A DNA stretch of 64,000 nucleotides from Cenococcum geophilum 1.58 (Eukaryota; Ascomycota; Dothideomycetes; Gloniales; Gloniaceae): assembly GCA_001692895.1 (NCBI GenBank), contig KV748212.1:62001-126000 (forward strand), read 5' to 3'. Each line of letters begins with the position of its first letter. Position 1 is the first letter of the stretch. Position numbers and translations under genes: made by a program. Shown here piece by piece: positions 36,403-48,636 of the stretch. Under the pieces are notes generated by a model. The model made no database searches. It had not been told where the DNA came from and worked only from the letters and a program-made list of their open reading frames with translations.

Positions 36403-38014
36403 ATGGCATCCAAGTTTATGGTTAATGCAGCCTTTGAGGCTCGTCTTCTCCTTCGACCATCTCACCAGCGCACTGGAACCATCCTTGGCCGACCCACGTT
36501 ACTACCGATTCTCAGCTCCAGATCATACTCAGACTCTGCTTCTACTCCTCCCTTTCCAAAACGCTCCGGGTCTACTGAGGGCTCACAATCTTCTGGACCT
36601 GAGGATAAGAACTGGTTCTCCCCTAAGGCCTGGGGTAAGGTCTGGGGCTGGGGCAAGGCTTTGGGCTTGGGCGCAATTGGTATTGTACGTGCAGGCTCCT
36701 TTCTATATGCCAATTGAAACATGTTGATTACCAAAGACTTTTACAGGATATGTCACCCAGGAAATGTGGAAAGATCGGTACTAAGCATTTCGGAGATGTG
36801 TACACGAATCTGCACACGAATCTGCAATCTACAATAAGCTCAAAAAGGGACCGGTGTTCAAGAAAGCCATTAAGCATATTATCCAACGCGAACCCCTCGT
36901 CGAGGAAGTAAGGGAGCTCATCACACCAGTGGAAGAAGGTCGTCTTTACCACGTTATTATTGGAGAGCACGGAACTGGAAAGACAAGTCTGTTCAAGCTC
37001 GCCGTGAATGGCATGGACGAGCCTAAGGGTGTAGTATATGTCGATATACCTATTAAGTGCGACTCACAAGTCGATGTTGCCGAGGCGATGCGAATGGCTT
37101 TGGGGTGGAGTCTAGATCAGGTTATCGATTCTAGCGAACGTAACTATAGCAGTTCCCTTCTAGTGAGTATTGCTTGAGGCTAATAATAGATTCGCAGCAG
37201 CATCTGTATGGAAATTTTTGCAACGTTTTTCACGTCTCGCAATTAAGTACAAGCAGGAGTATGGGAAAGTATTGGTCTTGATAATTAATAATGCGAACAG
37301 ACTCGCCCAGACGCAACAAGGGGCTCTTAACCTATTTCAGGACTACGCAAAATTTGCTGCCAACGAAGGGACAGTTACCGTTGTGTTTGTCTCAAGTAAA
37401 GGCCGCGTACTATGTTATATGATAGGTAAGTCAATCATATTTGTAGTCTTATTTAATTGTTATGTGCTAATTAAGTGCTACAGAGAGAAGCTCGTGGTCA
37501 AGAGTGGGCCAGTTATTAAAATTGGCGATGTAAGCAAAGAGGAAGCTCTTTAGTACCTTAAACTCCGGAAGATCTATAAGGAGCAGGCAGCGCAAATTTA
37601 TAAGCTTGTTAGTGGCCGCATAATACACCTTAAGTCTATTGCAGATGAAATCGAGAGAAACGGCACACTTAAAGGTATGTGTACAGCATGCTATGCAGAA
37701 AACAGGGTTAGTTTTTCACCGCCTTTACAGCTCTGCGCCAGACGATGTTCTACGCCGAAGGACAACTCTAGTCCGCTAAAATTCTTCCTGGACGTCGTTA
37801 TTACAAGGAGGGAGCGGTGATTTTACGTGAACTCTTAAAGAAGGGATCTATCTCACGGAGTACCTACTATAACCTAGTAGACGCCGACACTGGGGATAAG
37901 TTATTAGAAACAAACATATTCGCATTCCACTTCAATTCCCGAGAGATCACCTTTTAGTCGACAGTGATAAAACAGTTTTGCGAGGAAAATTCGGCTCTCT
38001 GGGAAGGAAAATGA
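36403..38014 (+). pseudogene. P-loop ATPase, decayed copy 1 of a duplicated pair
   Basis: Alignment to the intact paralogue at 48758 gives the same four-exon plan: ATG 36403, a first intron of 52 nt at 36685-36736 (the same length as in the paralogue), then two further introns near 37423-37485 and 37674-37730. The N-terminus (MASKFMVNAAFEARLLLRPS, then SSRSYSDS) looks like a mitochondrial presequence. Walker A GEHGTGKTS is intact. Damage: an in-frame TAA where the paralogue has CAA (about 36780), a 4-bp insertion near 37165 causing a frameshift, Walker B VLIINNANRL (Asp to Asn), and CAG to TAG at about 37550 and about 37956. All three stops are C-to-T in CpA, the RIP signature. The gene is dead. 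Confidence 0.85.
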
Positions 38015-39596
38015 ATAAGCCTTCTCCATATGAGTACCAGAAAGACACTCGATAGCATAAATTTCTCTGCTTGTCTTATATAGCTACGACTCCTCAAGCG
38101 TCACTGATTACGATAAGAAGCTCTCTAGCATGAAATTTCCTTATTCTTTGAATAGACTATATCTACGGCGATGGCAATGTTTACTAAATACATTCGTCTC
38201 CTGACTGCCTCTTATATCAAATTCCTTATATGTACAAGCAAGTACCCAAGCCAAACTAGTTCAAGTCACGCCCTCCAGCTTGCTTACTTGCTTATTTTGG
38301 AGCTCTCGACTTGCTTGGCTGGGCCCAACTTGCAGGGTTTGTTAGCGCGCGCGATGGCCTGAGCCCCTAAATGTCTATTTCAAGCTTAATTTGTATTTTA
38401 TTAACACCTCTACTAATTAACAAATGCTTACATACGATTATAGAATAGCGTTTGCTGAATCTATTTTTGTCATTTATGTTATCATCTAAGTCCGCAGTCC
38501 AGTTTTATTTTGAGATTTCGCCTAACCATCAAAATGGGGGGTGTGATCCAGCGACGAGATAGCGATAGGGAAATCGAGCTTGGCCCACTGATGCAGTGGA
38601 ATGTATTTGGAATGCATTGCTAATACCAAATAGCTCCTTTCTTACTTGATAGATTTAACGCCGAGCGCATTAGCCGAACTTTTCAGTGGCGCCCCAACAT
38701 GTGGGTGGCCATGCACCCAACTTATGGGCGGTCATGTACCCAACTTATGGGCGGTTGAGCCCTAGCTTGCGGGCGGGCGCAAACCGACTTATAGATTGTC
38801 GTACCCGCTTGAGCGGCCGCCATTCAATGGTTCTTAATTCTATTACATATGTTTGTAGAGTAGGTTCTCCTAAATAATTTAAGTCCTCCCGCAAGACGAT
38901 ACGATGTCTGGTGACGGAGGTGTTTCGAGTTTCCTAAGGCCACCAGTCACCTAATAAATTTGGCTAGTGTGCACCACTAACACGTGCATCCTGGGCCCAG
39001 ATCCTCGCTAGCTAAGGGTCTGGGGGACCAAGATAATCAACTTGCTTGTTTATAACTCTGCTAAGGATAGATCCAGCCCTATAACAGATAATGGCGTTAA
39101 GAGGAAACCTAAATACAAGGGGTACCACGAACGAGGCAGACGCCCTCCCTGCTAGTATGTTAGCAGAATAATACAACCCAACCATTTTGCAAGGACTCGC
39201 TTATTTTGAAAACATACCAGTAGGGAGGCGTCTGCCCCGTTCGTGGCACCCCCTATAGGTAAGGAGGAAGCTAGGGCAAAGTAGGCGTTAGCAAGTTATT
39301 ATTATAGGGCATCTACAATAGTTATAAAAATATAGTTAAAAATAGATACTAGCATTAATAGGCACCAAATAAGAAATCCTACTTATAGGAAATCCTACCA
39401 GTAGAAAATCTTTACCTTTATTCGCTCTTTCTATTTTAAATTAATTAAAAGCGGTAAAGATAAGAACTAAGGATTACAAGCAGTAGTGGGCGGACTACCT
39501 CTAGCTATTAAAAGAGGAAATATATACCTCTTTTGGCTTAAGTTTAGAGATTATATAGATTATATAGGTAAAGTTAAATAAATTGCCTAAGGACTG
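38015..39596. other. Intergenic stretch with degenerate repeats
   Basis: No gene is supported. Near 38690-38790 a degenerate unit of about 20 bp (cccaacttatgggcggtcatg-like) is repeated. A foldback sequence lies at 39119-39253. From about 39260 to 39596 the composition turns AT-rich with few CpA/TpG, suggesting RIP leakage or an older repeat at the edge of gypsy C. Confidence 0.6.
39119..39253. repeat. Foldback (inverted repeat) with about 43-bp arms
   Basis: Left arm 39119-39161 (ggggtaccacgaacg...gtatgtt) and right arm 39211-39253 (aacatacc...cgttcgtggcacccc) are inverse copies with a few mismatches around a 49-bp loop. It may be a small MITE. No convincing target duplication was found. 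Confidence 0.7.
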
Positions 39597-39961
39597 TGTA
39601 AGAGGCTAGCCTCTCTAGAACGTATAATTATCTAATTAATAGTGTTACTGGTAAGTAGAAGGTGAGTTAAAGGTAAGTCAAAGGTAAGTTAAAGGTAAGT
39701 TAAAGGTAGAATAGGTTTTACGTATTAAAGGACAAATGCTTCTAACCACTTCTATTTAGAGACTAATCGCTAGCTCTTCTCTAGAGGAGAACTAGCTCCC
39801 TATATAATCCTTCTAAAATATTAGTAAAACCCTTTACCCCTTATCTATTTAATGGTGTTATCTCTAAGATATAGATGGGATATAGATGGGATATAGATAG
39901 GACATTAATAAAACCTCCTACTATCTTATCCGATATGTACCTTCTAGGGGATTCCGTTATA
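39597..39961 (-). repeat. 3' LTR of gypsy C (365 bp)
   Basis: Aligns with 46988-47341 but is 11 bp longer because it has four instead of three units of an aaggtaagtta-like tandem repeat (39658-39708). Its outer (left) part keeps cytosines that the other LTR has lost; its inner (right) part is more RIP-converted. Confidence 0.9.
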
Positions 39962-42499
39962 ATTGCCTCCCCTTTAAGGGTTTTAGTCCTCTAAGACTTT
40001 ACCTCTTAATAAACCTTTATAGAGTTCTAACTAAAACTACTAGGGAAGTTCTTAGTAAAAAGGTACTCTATAATATAGCTTATTACTAGCTCTTTATTAG
40101 TATAGAACTTTACCTTATCTTTTATTCCTCTACTCTTCTTCTACCCTAGCTCTTTATAATACTTTTATAATAGAATTTTAATAATAATAATAATAATTTA
40201 GTAGAATTTACCTTTCTAGTTATAGAAGTCTGTTATAAATAGATCTAGAGGTTATCTAGTATAACGTGTTAACTAACTATTATCCCCATTTACCTAAAAT
40301 AGGTTTTAATAATAACGTCTTATTTTAATTTCTTCCTATTTATAAGCCGTTGTCTCTTACTTATCCTTCTATTAATAATACTATTTATCTTATTCTTAAA
40401 TAGACTATTTTTTATTATATCTTAACTTTTAGCTCTTACATCTCTAGCTATTCCTTTATTACTGCTTTAATATCTTCTTATAATGCATCTATAAGTAATA
40501 GGATCCCTACCTTATCTCTAGTGATAATACTAACTTCCTATAGTATTTCCTTATAATAGCTTATAGACGTACTACGCGTCCCTAGACTAGCGGCGGTATC
40601 GTTCCTCTCTTAATGGCGCCTTAGACCACTTTGGTTACTCCTATAGTGGTTTCCCTAAAATGCTGCCGTTGTTGCGTCTATGCTCTTACACTAGATCCCT
40701 CCCATACCTATAATATACCTTATTCCGGCGAAAATAAATCTAAGTACTCCTATTGCCGTAGTAGGAGAAAGACCTATATTCTAGTAGTTCCCATTCTATT
40801 CTATTCTAGATTTTGCTTATTATATTAGATCCCCGCTATCTACGCGCATAAGACTTACAAGCTCTAGCGCGCTATTAGGGATTTCCGCCTATATCTAAAT
40901 AGCGATAGACGGGGATAGAAGGTATCTTCTATTGCTTGCAGGCTCTTTAATTTAATAAGGGTTTCTACTACTATAGAAACGCAGCGATCTCGGATATATA
41001 GTGTCTAGGAACGCATCTATAAGCAGCTTACCCTTATAAATAATAATATTTACACTCTTACGCGGGCCTTTCTAGCTAGGTGAGTTTCTTTAGTAATACA
41101 TTAGGAACTATACTAATTCTTTTAGCCAACGGCTTTCTAATTCCTACTTAGATACTAACTTAGAACCTAGGGATAATACTAAGGATAGCAATAAAAGTTA
41201 AGAAGAACGTTCTCCTTGCTAGTCCCCCGCCTATACTAGCCTATCTTCCTATTACTTAAAGAAGAATATTAGTGGAAGTACTAATGCTTCTAGGGATGGG
41301 AGTGCTAATAATACTGCCAATAATAACGTTAAGATAGAGGAGGAGGCTCCCGTTGCTACTACTGGTGGTTAAGTTATTATCTTATTCTTTCTTTCTTCTT
41401 ATAGTATAGCTTTATATAGTGCCTCTTAGGTATCTCTAGGATGCCCTAGTACTAGGAATTAACTTTATACTTTAGGGATACCTTTACCCTAAGCTTTAGT
41501 AATAATCTATATAAAAAGTAGTATATTACTATAATCCCTATATATAATAAACGGGTAGTATTCCTATAGGTGCTTTATAATTTCTTAAAATTTCTAATTC
41601 TTTATAGGCTGTCTTTTTGCTCCTCTTTATACCATTAACTCTACTATATATCTCTAGTGCCAGACTAGATACTCTCCTTTTATCCCTAGAGGACCTTTTT
41701 AAGTCCCTAAGGCCTCTTCTTATAGTGCTACTACTTATTCTTAAATAGCGTCTTCTTTAGATAGTATCCCTAGTAGTTCTCCTATAGATCCCTATAGGCT
41801 TCCTCTTATAGGGTTCTAGGATCTCTATTATAATAGCGAAACGTTCCCATTCTTAATGCCTGCGTTTAACCCTATGGTTTTAATTTATAGGGTCTTCCCT
41901 ATTATCTTACCTACGGTATATCTAGAACTATTACTAAATCTTAGTTTACGGTTTTTAGGAAAATTTTAATTACTATATTATATCCTAGTTAAAGGTACTC
42001 CTTAGGTTCCTAGCTGTTATACGCCTAGGAGTATCCTTCCTAATAAACTAAAAATTCGCGCTTCTTCTAACGCCATCTTTAGTCTAAAATGTCTTCTATA
42101 TTCCATTCCAGTTCCCTATTAATTTTGCTAAGTAGGGGCAGTTCTATACTATCTCTTCTCTAATATAGCTCTAGTAGGGAAACATAAAATATAGGATGTA
42201 TTAGATATAATTTTAGCAATTCCAGTTTATAGGCTTAATTTCCTTTGGTTTTCCTAACTATCTTAAAGGGTCTAAGCCACCGGTGGTCCAGCTTCTTCTT
42301 AATATATTTTATTTGGATATTTTTTATAGATAGTAAGACTTTATCTCCTATCTTAAACTCTTTTAGCATATATTTTTCGTTATAGTACCTTTTTTATATG
42401 GCCTAGGCGTCTAGTAAGTGCTTTTTAAGTTCTTCTCTACGAATTTTTATTTGCTTAATTCTCTTAAACGCCACTAGTGCCTCCCTTTTAGGAATAATG

Positions 42500-43350
42500 T
42501 CCTTAATATTCTAGGGGTTATTTACTTTTACCCCAAACAGTGCTTTATAAGGGGTTATTTTTATACTGCTATAGATAGTTATATTATATACGTGCTGCGC
42601 TAGAGCTAACTATAATGTCTAATTATTCTATTAATAATTGATATAGTAGCGGAGGTAGTATTCTAATAACGCATTTAGACGCTCTATTAGCCCATCTATT
42701 TACGGGTAAAAGGTAGTACTTATCCTTTGCTGTATTTTTAATAAGAGGCAGAATGAAGACTAAAATGCACTGTTAAATACAGTACCTCTATTAGATATAA
42801 TTCCCCTTAGTATGCTAAATAAGAGCCACCATTCTAGAAACAGGTCTGCCAGTTCTACTACCGTAATTATTATTATAACAGTAAAGTACCCTAAAAACTT
42901 TATATATCTATTAATGATTACTAGGATAGTATTAGTAACCTCTCTAGTTCTTATTTTAGTAGGGGGTAAGCCTATAATAAAATCTATTATTAATTCTAAT
43001 ATAGGTCCCTATAGAATAGGAAGCACTAATAACTCGCCATATAGGTAATGCCTAGATATCTGTACCCTTTAGTATATATTACACCTTAATATATAGTACT
43101 TAACCTCTTTAGATATTCTATCCTAAAAGTATTTCCTTTAAATGGCCTTAAGGGTTCTATTAGCACTATAGTAACCCCTAAGAGGGTTATTATAGAAGAC
43201 TTTTAGAATTTTATCTTGGACTGCTTAGTCCTTTAGGATATATATAGCACCCTTAAAGCGTAATAGACCCTTTTAGTCTTGCTACCATAGCTTCTTAGTA
43301 ACTCCGGCCAAGTTAGTCTCTACTATATCCTTCTACCTCTCCCTAGAAGT
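42500..43350 (-). pseudogene. gypsy C integrase remnant
   Basis: The minus-strand reading near 42730-42600 gives ISTTFYP.IDGLIERLN, which matches the S-T-A-Y-H-P-Q-T-D-G-Q-T-E-R block containing the end of the DDE core. The upstream part near 43300-42900 fits the zinc-binding region and core start but is badly degraded. Limits are approximate. Confidence 0.7.
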
Positions 43351-43929
43351 AAAGGCATCCCTCTATTAAGCTTAGAGAAGAAGATCTAAAAAGGTTTTGT
43401 GTAGATTACTTACTTCCGTTTTGCCTGCCGCTATTATAGACTTAAGGCGTAGCACAAGACGTTTTAAACCATTAGTGCTAGCAGATTCTTCTACCGTTAT
43501 ATAGTATACCACGCTATAGATAGGTATCTCGCCTATCCCCTCTAGATCCGGAAACTTATAGCTAATGCACTATTAAGTTAAAGGTGCCGCGATACCCCTA
43601 GCACATCCTGTAGAATTCTTGCTAATTCTAGGGTACGCTAACTTTATAATATCTGCTTAGTCTATAACCTAGTCTATAACTATATCCTACGGCTCTATAA
43701 TTATAGCGCTTTATAGCTATATTGCTAGGACCTCTACCCTACTATAAAATTTGGTAGTTCTAGGGAAAGAGTCTTCTTTCTTCTTAAGTAAATTTTATAA
43801 TATAGGAATTATTTCCCCTATACTGTCCTAGATCCTCCCTATCTTATAATCTAGACGCCTTAATAACCTATTAGTGGGATTTATCTTTCCTAGGCGGTAT
43901 ATAATCTTAAAGTTATACTATAATAGTGC

Positions 43930-45010
43930 CTCTACCTATCTAGCTTACTAACCGCTTAACACCTTTATAGTTATAAAGTATTTTAGGTTATTATAGTCTA
44001 TAAGGACTTTAATAGGATAGTTGCTTCCTATACAATTACTTTATTACTGCGACTATTATAAGCAGCTCCTGGTTATACGTTATATAACACTATTCTATAG
44101 GGGTTATTTTCCTTAACTAAAACGCTATAGGATGCCATTTTCCGTCTTTTAATTAAGATATAATTTCCCCTAAGGTAAAGCTGGATGCATTTATTTTAAG
44201 GTGTATATATAGCTCCTAGTAGAAGTGTATTAGGATAGGCGCCGATATAAACAAATCCTTTAACTAGTCTATAGCCTACTTAGCAGCTTCCCTAAATATA
44301 AAGGGTCCTAACTTCTTGCCATTCTTAGATCCTTTTAGTAGATTAGTAATTGGGAGTATTACTTATAAATAGTAAATAATAAACCTTTAGTAGAAGTTCG
44401 CCGTGCCTAAGAAAACCTATACTTCTCTAAATGTTATAGGGTATAGCCATTCCCTAATAGCGTCTACCCGGCTTTTCTCTATTAACACTCTATTAATACT
44501 AATAATAAAGCCTAGAAAATCAATGCTAGTAACATAAAATAAGCATTTTTTTAGGTTTATATAGAGCTTATATTCCTATAGTCTTTCTAGTACTATTTGC
44601 ATATAATACGTATACACTTTATAGTTATTAGAGTAGACTATAATGTTATTAAGGTAGACTATATATATTATATCTAATAGGCCTAATAATGCCTTATTAA
44701 TATAGGCCTAAAATATTACCGGTGCGTTAGTAAGCCTAAATAGTATCACTAGGTACTTAAAGTGGCCGTACTGTGTTTGGAACGCCGTTTTCTACTTATC
44801 GCCGGCTTTAATCCGGATTTAATAGTATACATCTTTTAGATCTAATTTTGTAAATATCTTTACGCCTAATAGCCTGTTAATAAGCTCCCCTATTAAGGGT
44901 AGTAGGTAGTAATTCTTTATAGTAATCCTATTAAGCGCCTAATAGTTAATATAGAGGTAAAGGGTCTTATCCTTTTTAGGTATAAACATAATTAGTACCT
45001 CTACCCAGCT
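43930..45010 (-). pseudogene. gypsy C reverse transcriptase and RNase H remnant
   Basis: RT blocks run right to left: FTKLDLKDVYY (about 44870-44835), KTAFQTQYGHFKYLV (about 44800-44755), LTNAPVIF, and VYLNNIIVYSNN (about 44665-44630), where the family has YLDDILVYS. Both Asp codons are now Asn, as G-to-A RIP gives. RNase H follows near 44210-43930 (INASSFTLG, WHPIAF, TYNQELLIIV). Stops interrupt throughout. Confidence 0.85.
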
Positions 45011-45589
45011 TATGGAAGGCCAAATCTATCCTCTCTAAAGATTGTCTACTATATACTAACGCAATACTACTAGCTTATTTTCTAATAGGTTATATAGTAG
45101 TCTAAAAGGAGGTTCCTTATCCCCTATATCTATCTTATGCTCAACTAATATAGGGTTAAGTAAGGTTTGTGCAGCCTCTTTACTAGCAACCTCTTCTAGG
45201 TCCATATATTCCTATAGGATCTCTAGTTCCTTAACTGCGTATAGCTAGATATCCAAAAATAAATACCCTATATCTTTATTTTTAGGGTTAAGAGTAGTAT
45301 ATATAGCATATGCCCACCCTTCTTCTTATACATAGCTTAGGAAAGTCTCTTAATCTTTAACTAAAATATATAGTTAAGACTTCCAATGTTAATATAAGGC
45401 TAAAGGCCAATTAATATCTGGATTAACTTAGTAAAGCTATAGGTATCCCAAAATAAGGTTATACCCCTTAATTTCTGTGGCGCAGAAGCGTATCTCCTGC
45501 GTATCCTATAGACCCTCACGGTCCTGGCTGGCCATGGAATCTAGTGGCCTCTAATACTTTAAATGGTGCGTACCTATAAGCTACTAAGG

Positions 45590-46933
45590 TCTAAATCTAA
45601 CTCTTTTACTAGTAATTAAGAAATAAACCCTATACTTACGCCGCTGTCTATAAGGCAGTCTTATATTACCTATTTATTATTAACTTAAATAGAGATAGGA
45701 ATAACCATATAACAGCTTACTTCCTCCTTCTCTTACTGGCCTAATATAAGGGAGTAAAGATTTACTAGGCTCTCTCTTTTCCCAATTAGGCTAATTCTTA
45801 CTTCTTTTATTAGTAGAAGCGGCTTATATGGCCCTTCTTGCTGCAGTTATAATAGGTATATATCTCCTAATTCCCCTTATTCGGATTAGGTTTCTACCTA
45901 TTATTATTTTAGGGTTAACTAGCGTTACTCTAGGGCTGCGAAGCCTACTTGTGTTATCCTTCTATAAAGTGGTTAGGTTAGAATCTGCCCCTATTATTAA
46001 AGCTAGGTCTAGTCCTATACTCTTTATTATTAGCATCTCGTTCCTTTTACTTCCCTAGGTTATCTCTTTTAGCGTTCTTAATCTGGGTAGCCTTAGAGAT
46101 AAGCTTTTCTTAAGAGATAGGAATTTTGCCCTTCTTCTATATGGCCTGCCGAATCTTAGGCCGTAGTTTAGCGAGTAGCTAGTAAAGTTATATAGCGTCA
46201 TCCTATAGATCTAAGTAGGGTATATTATCTTCTAGTTCTTCTAAGTAGTTTATAAACTGGACCACACTCTAGCCTTTTTACTATTTAGTGTTATAGTATT
46301 ACTGGTTATAATCTATCCCTTAATTAGTAGGGTCTTAGACCTAATTAACTAACTAGGACTTAAATTTGCTAAATTTAAGGGGTGTAGTAAGTTTCTTCTT
46401 AACCTATATCTATAAACTCTTAATAGTGCTATATAGGAAGGTAGAAGTAATTAGTGTCTAATTATACTTATTAGAGTAATATTTTAGTTTTAGCCAAAAT
46501 ATAGTTTTATATTAACGGATAAAACAGTTATAGTTTTAGAGACTATTACCCTTATACTTATTAGGGTCTTTTATACGGAATTTAGTCTTTTCTAACACTA
46601 CAGTATAGTATAGTATTGCCCCTTTAAGTCTGCTTTGCGTCTAAGGTGTCTATACTTCTCCTATTTATCCTTATAATTATTTTTAATAATCTTAATATAC
46701 TTATCTTAATTATATCTCTAACTCTTTTATTTTTTATAGGGTATTGCGTAGTAACTGCTCTAATAACTCCCTAGCAGTAATTATTCCTAAGGGTCCCGCA
46801 AAGTTAGATAGACTAGCTGTGGCTTCTTAGTCTACCCCTTTATAAGTAGAGGGAATACGCTCCTCTAGAGAGACTCTCTAAGCCTCTTATAGTAAGGGCG
46901 TTACTTTAGGGGGTAAAGGAGTATAGCCCATTA
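45590..46933 (-). pseudogene. gypsy C gag and protease remnant
   Basis: Gag probably starts at the ATG complementary to about 46931-46933 (MGYTPLPPK). A CCHC knuckle (YNCSKKGHISRF, last Cys lost) lies near 45860-45810. The protease active-site motif DSGVSIGFI lies near 45660-45630. Open frames on the opposite strand in this region are shadows. Confidence 0.7.
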
Positions 46934-46987
46934 TTATCAATTAATAGCCGTACGTTTCTTCCGTAACGGATTATAAGCAATTAGAAT

Positions 46988-47341
46988 TATAAGAGGCCAG
47001 CCTCTCTAGAATATATAATTATCTAATTAATAGTGTTACTAATAAGTAGAAGGTAAGTTAAAGGTAAGTTAAAGGTAAGTTAAAGGTAGAATAGGTTTTA
47101 TATATTAAAGGACAAATGCTTCTAACCACTTCTATTTAGAGACTAATCGCTAGCTCTTCTCTAAAGGAGAACCAGCTCCCTATATAATCCTTCTAAAACA
47201 CTAGTAAAACCCTTCGCCCCTTATCTGTCTAACGGTGTTATCTCTAAGACGTAGATGGGACATAGATGGGACATAGATGGGACATTGATGAAACCTCCTA
47301 CTGTCTCATCCGACATGTACCTTCTGGGGGATTCCGTTACA
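46988..47341 (-). repeat. 5' LTR of gypsy C (354 bp)
   Basis: Starts tataagagg (mutated from tgtaagagg) and ends gattccgttaca. Its outer 130-150 bp (about 47190-47341) are free of RIP (gacgtagatgggacatagatgg against gatatagatgggatatagatgg in the other LTR), while its inner part is converted. Confidence 0.9.
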
Positions 47342-47641
47342 GACCGCAAGCAGGTGAGGTTGGCCAAGCTCGCGTCTTCTTAGGGCCCCAAGTAGTCCGA
47401 AGGAACATTTTTAACCAGCTACAAGGCTAGGTACAAACTTAGGAGTATATGAGATTAGTAAAAGGCTTTAACTGTCAGGTAATATTTTAGCCATCCTATC
47501 TACTCTATTGATTCTCAGAATCCTTTTATTTTAACGGGAAGTCCGATTTCGCCGGCCCCAGGAACCTAGGGTAGCTGGGATCCTCCCCACATAAGCTTTA
47601 GAGAATTTGAACTATAAGTACGCCGTTTGCGACTTCTAGTA

Positions 47642-47830
47642 CGGGAAAAGTTGTGGTGCAGGAACGTTAGGTTGGCCGCAATCTCAGCTCCGCGGTTCCT
47701 GTATGGGAAAAGTTCTGGTACGGGAAGAGCTGTGGCGCAAGAACGTTAGATTGGCCGTAATCTTAGCCACGCGGTTCCTGCACGGGAAAAGTTCTGGTAC
47801 GGGAAAAATTGTGGTGTAGGAAGGTTAGGT
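47642..47830. repeat. 79-bp tandem repeat, about 2.4 copies
   Basis: Units start at 47642, 47721 and 47800 (each cgggaaaa/cgggaaga...) and contain the string gcaggaacgttaggttggcc or close variants and a ggttcctg block. Flanking sequence to 47930 holds further related cgggaga/ccgtaccag motifs. There is no coding sense. Confidence 0.8.
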
Positions 47831-48218
47831 GCGGGAGAGGCCCTAGGCGCTTCGAGTGCCAAGCAAAAATCCCGTACCAGAAAATTTCCTGTACAAGAAT
47901 TTTTCCAGTGCGGGAGAGGCTGGGCGCTTCGAATACCTTCAATAGTATATCAATAGTAATATCCACACTGCGGGGGTTGCGGAAAGCTCTGACCCTGATT
48001 GACATGCTGTAATAATTACTAGGAATCCGAGTTTCCAAGAGGTTGAGTTACAGAAACTTAGATAATACGACCTAGGTAACCCTTTTACCGGAGCATTATT
48101 ACACGGGAACAGTGACTTCTTGAGTCATCTCTGTACTTGAGTACTCTTACTTAGGAAATACGGCTTCTCGGATAATGTGACCTAGGGAACTGTTTTACCT
48201 GAGTAAAGACTTAACGTA
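47831..48218. other. Intergenic, diverged duplicated segment
   Basis: No gene. Two diverged copies of a segment with taata(c/t)gacctaggtaac and ttttacc(g/t)gag lie near 48060-48095 and 48172-48205. The stretch ends at the TA target of the MITE. Confidence 0.4.
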
Positions 48219-48636
48219 GTCTGCGGGCAAGTGGACCATGCGGGCAAGTGGACCACTTCAAAAACTCACCAAAAAATTAGGAAATTCACACCTTAATATC
48301 CTAACAACCACTTAATAATAAATTCTAATAATTTAGATCTAAGCTTTTATATATACTCTATAGCTTTTATTAAAGTTATATAGTAAATAGTTTAGTAGTT
48401 TTTAAGATAAAGTGGTTTTGCCTTATTTTGGCCCCTAAATTTTAATATCTTTAAAACTACTAAACTATTTATTATATAACTTTAATAGAAGCTGCAGAGT
48501 ATATATAAAAGTCTAAATCTAAATTATTAGAATTTATTATTAAGTGGCTGTTAAGATATTAAGGTGTGAATTTCCTAATTTTTTGGTGAGTTTTTGAAGT
48601 GGTCCACTTGCCCACATGGTCCACTTGCCCGCAGAC
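48219..48636. mobile_element. 418-bp palindromic MITE, TA target, upstream of ATPase copy 2
   Basis: Starts gtctgcgggcaagtggacc and ends with the inverse (ggtccacttgcccgcagac). The arms are about 190 bp and near-identical around a short centre, with TA at 48217-48218 and 48637-48638. Within each arm end the unit gcgggcaagtggacca occurs twice. Non-coding. Its right end lies 121 bp before the ATG of the ATPase gene. Confidence 0.9.

Larger units (their letters stand above)
39597..47341 (-). mobile_element. Ty3/gypsy retrotransposon C, complete, RIP-inactivated
   Basis: 7.7 kb bounded by LTRs 39597-39961 and 46988-47341 (TGTAAGAGG...TTCCGTTACA) and by 5-bp flanks gactg (39592-39596) and gaccg (47342-47346), one C-to-T apart. 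The minus strand encodes, from right to left, gag (ATG near 46933), a zinc knuckle (about 45860-45810), protease, RT, RNase H and integrase. A polypurine tract (AAAGGGGAGG) lies just inside the left LTR at about 39966-39976. Stops of the TAG/TAA type fill every domain. Confidence 0.9.

Noticed and set aside
45828-46058. 76-codon hydrophobic + strand frame
   Set aside because: It is antisense to the gypsy C gag region, including its zinc knuckle.
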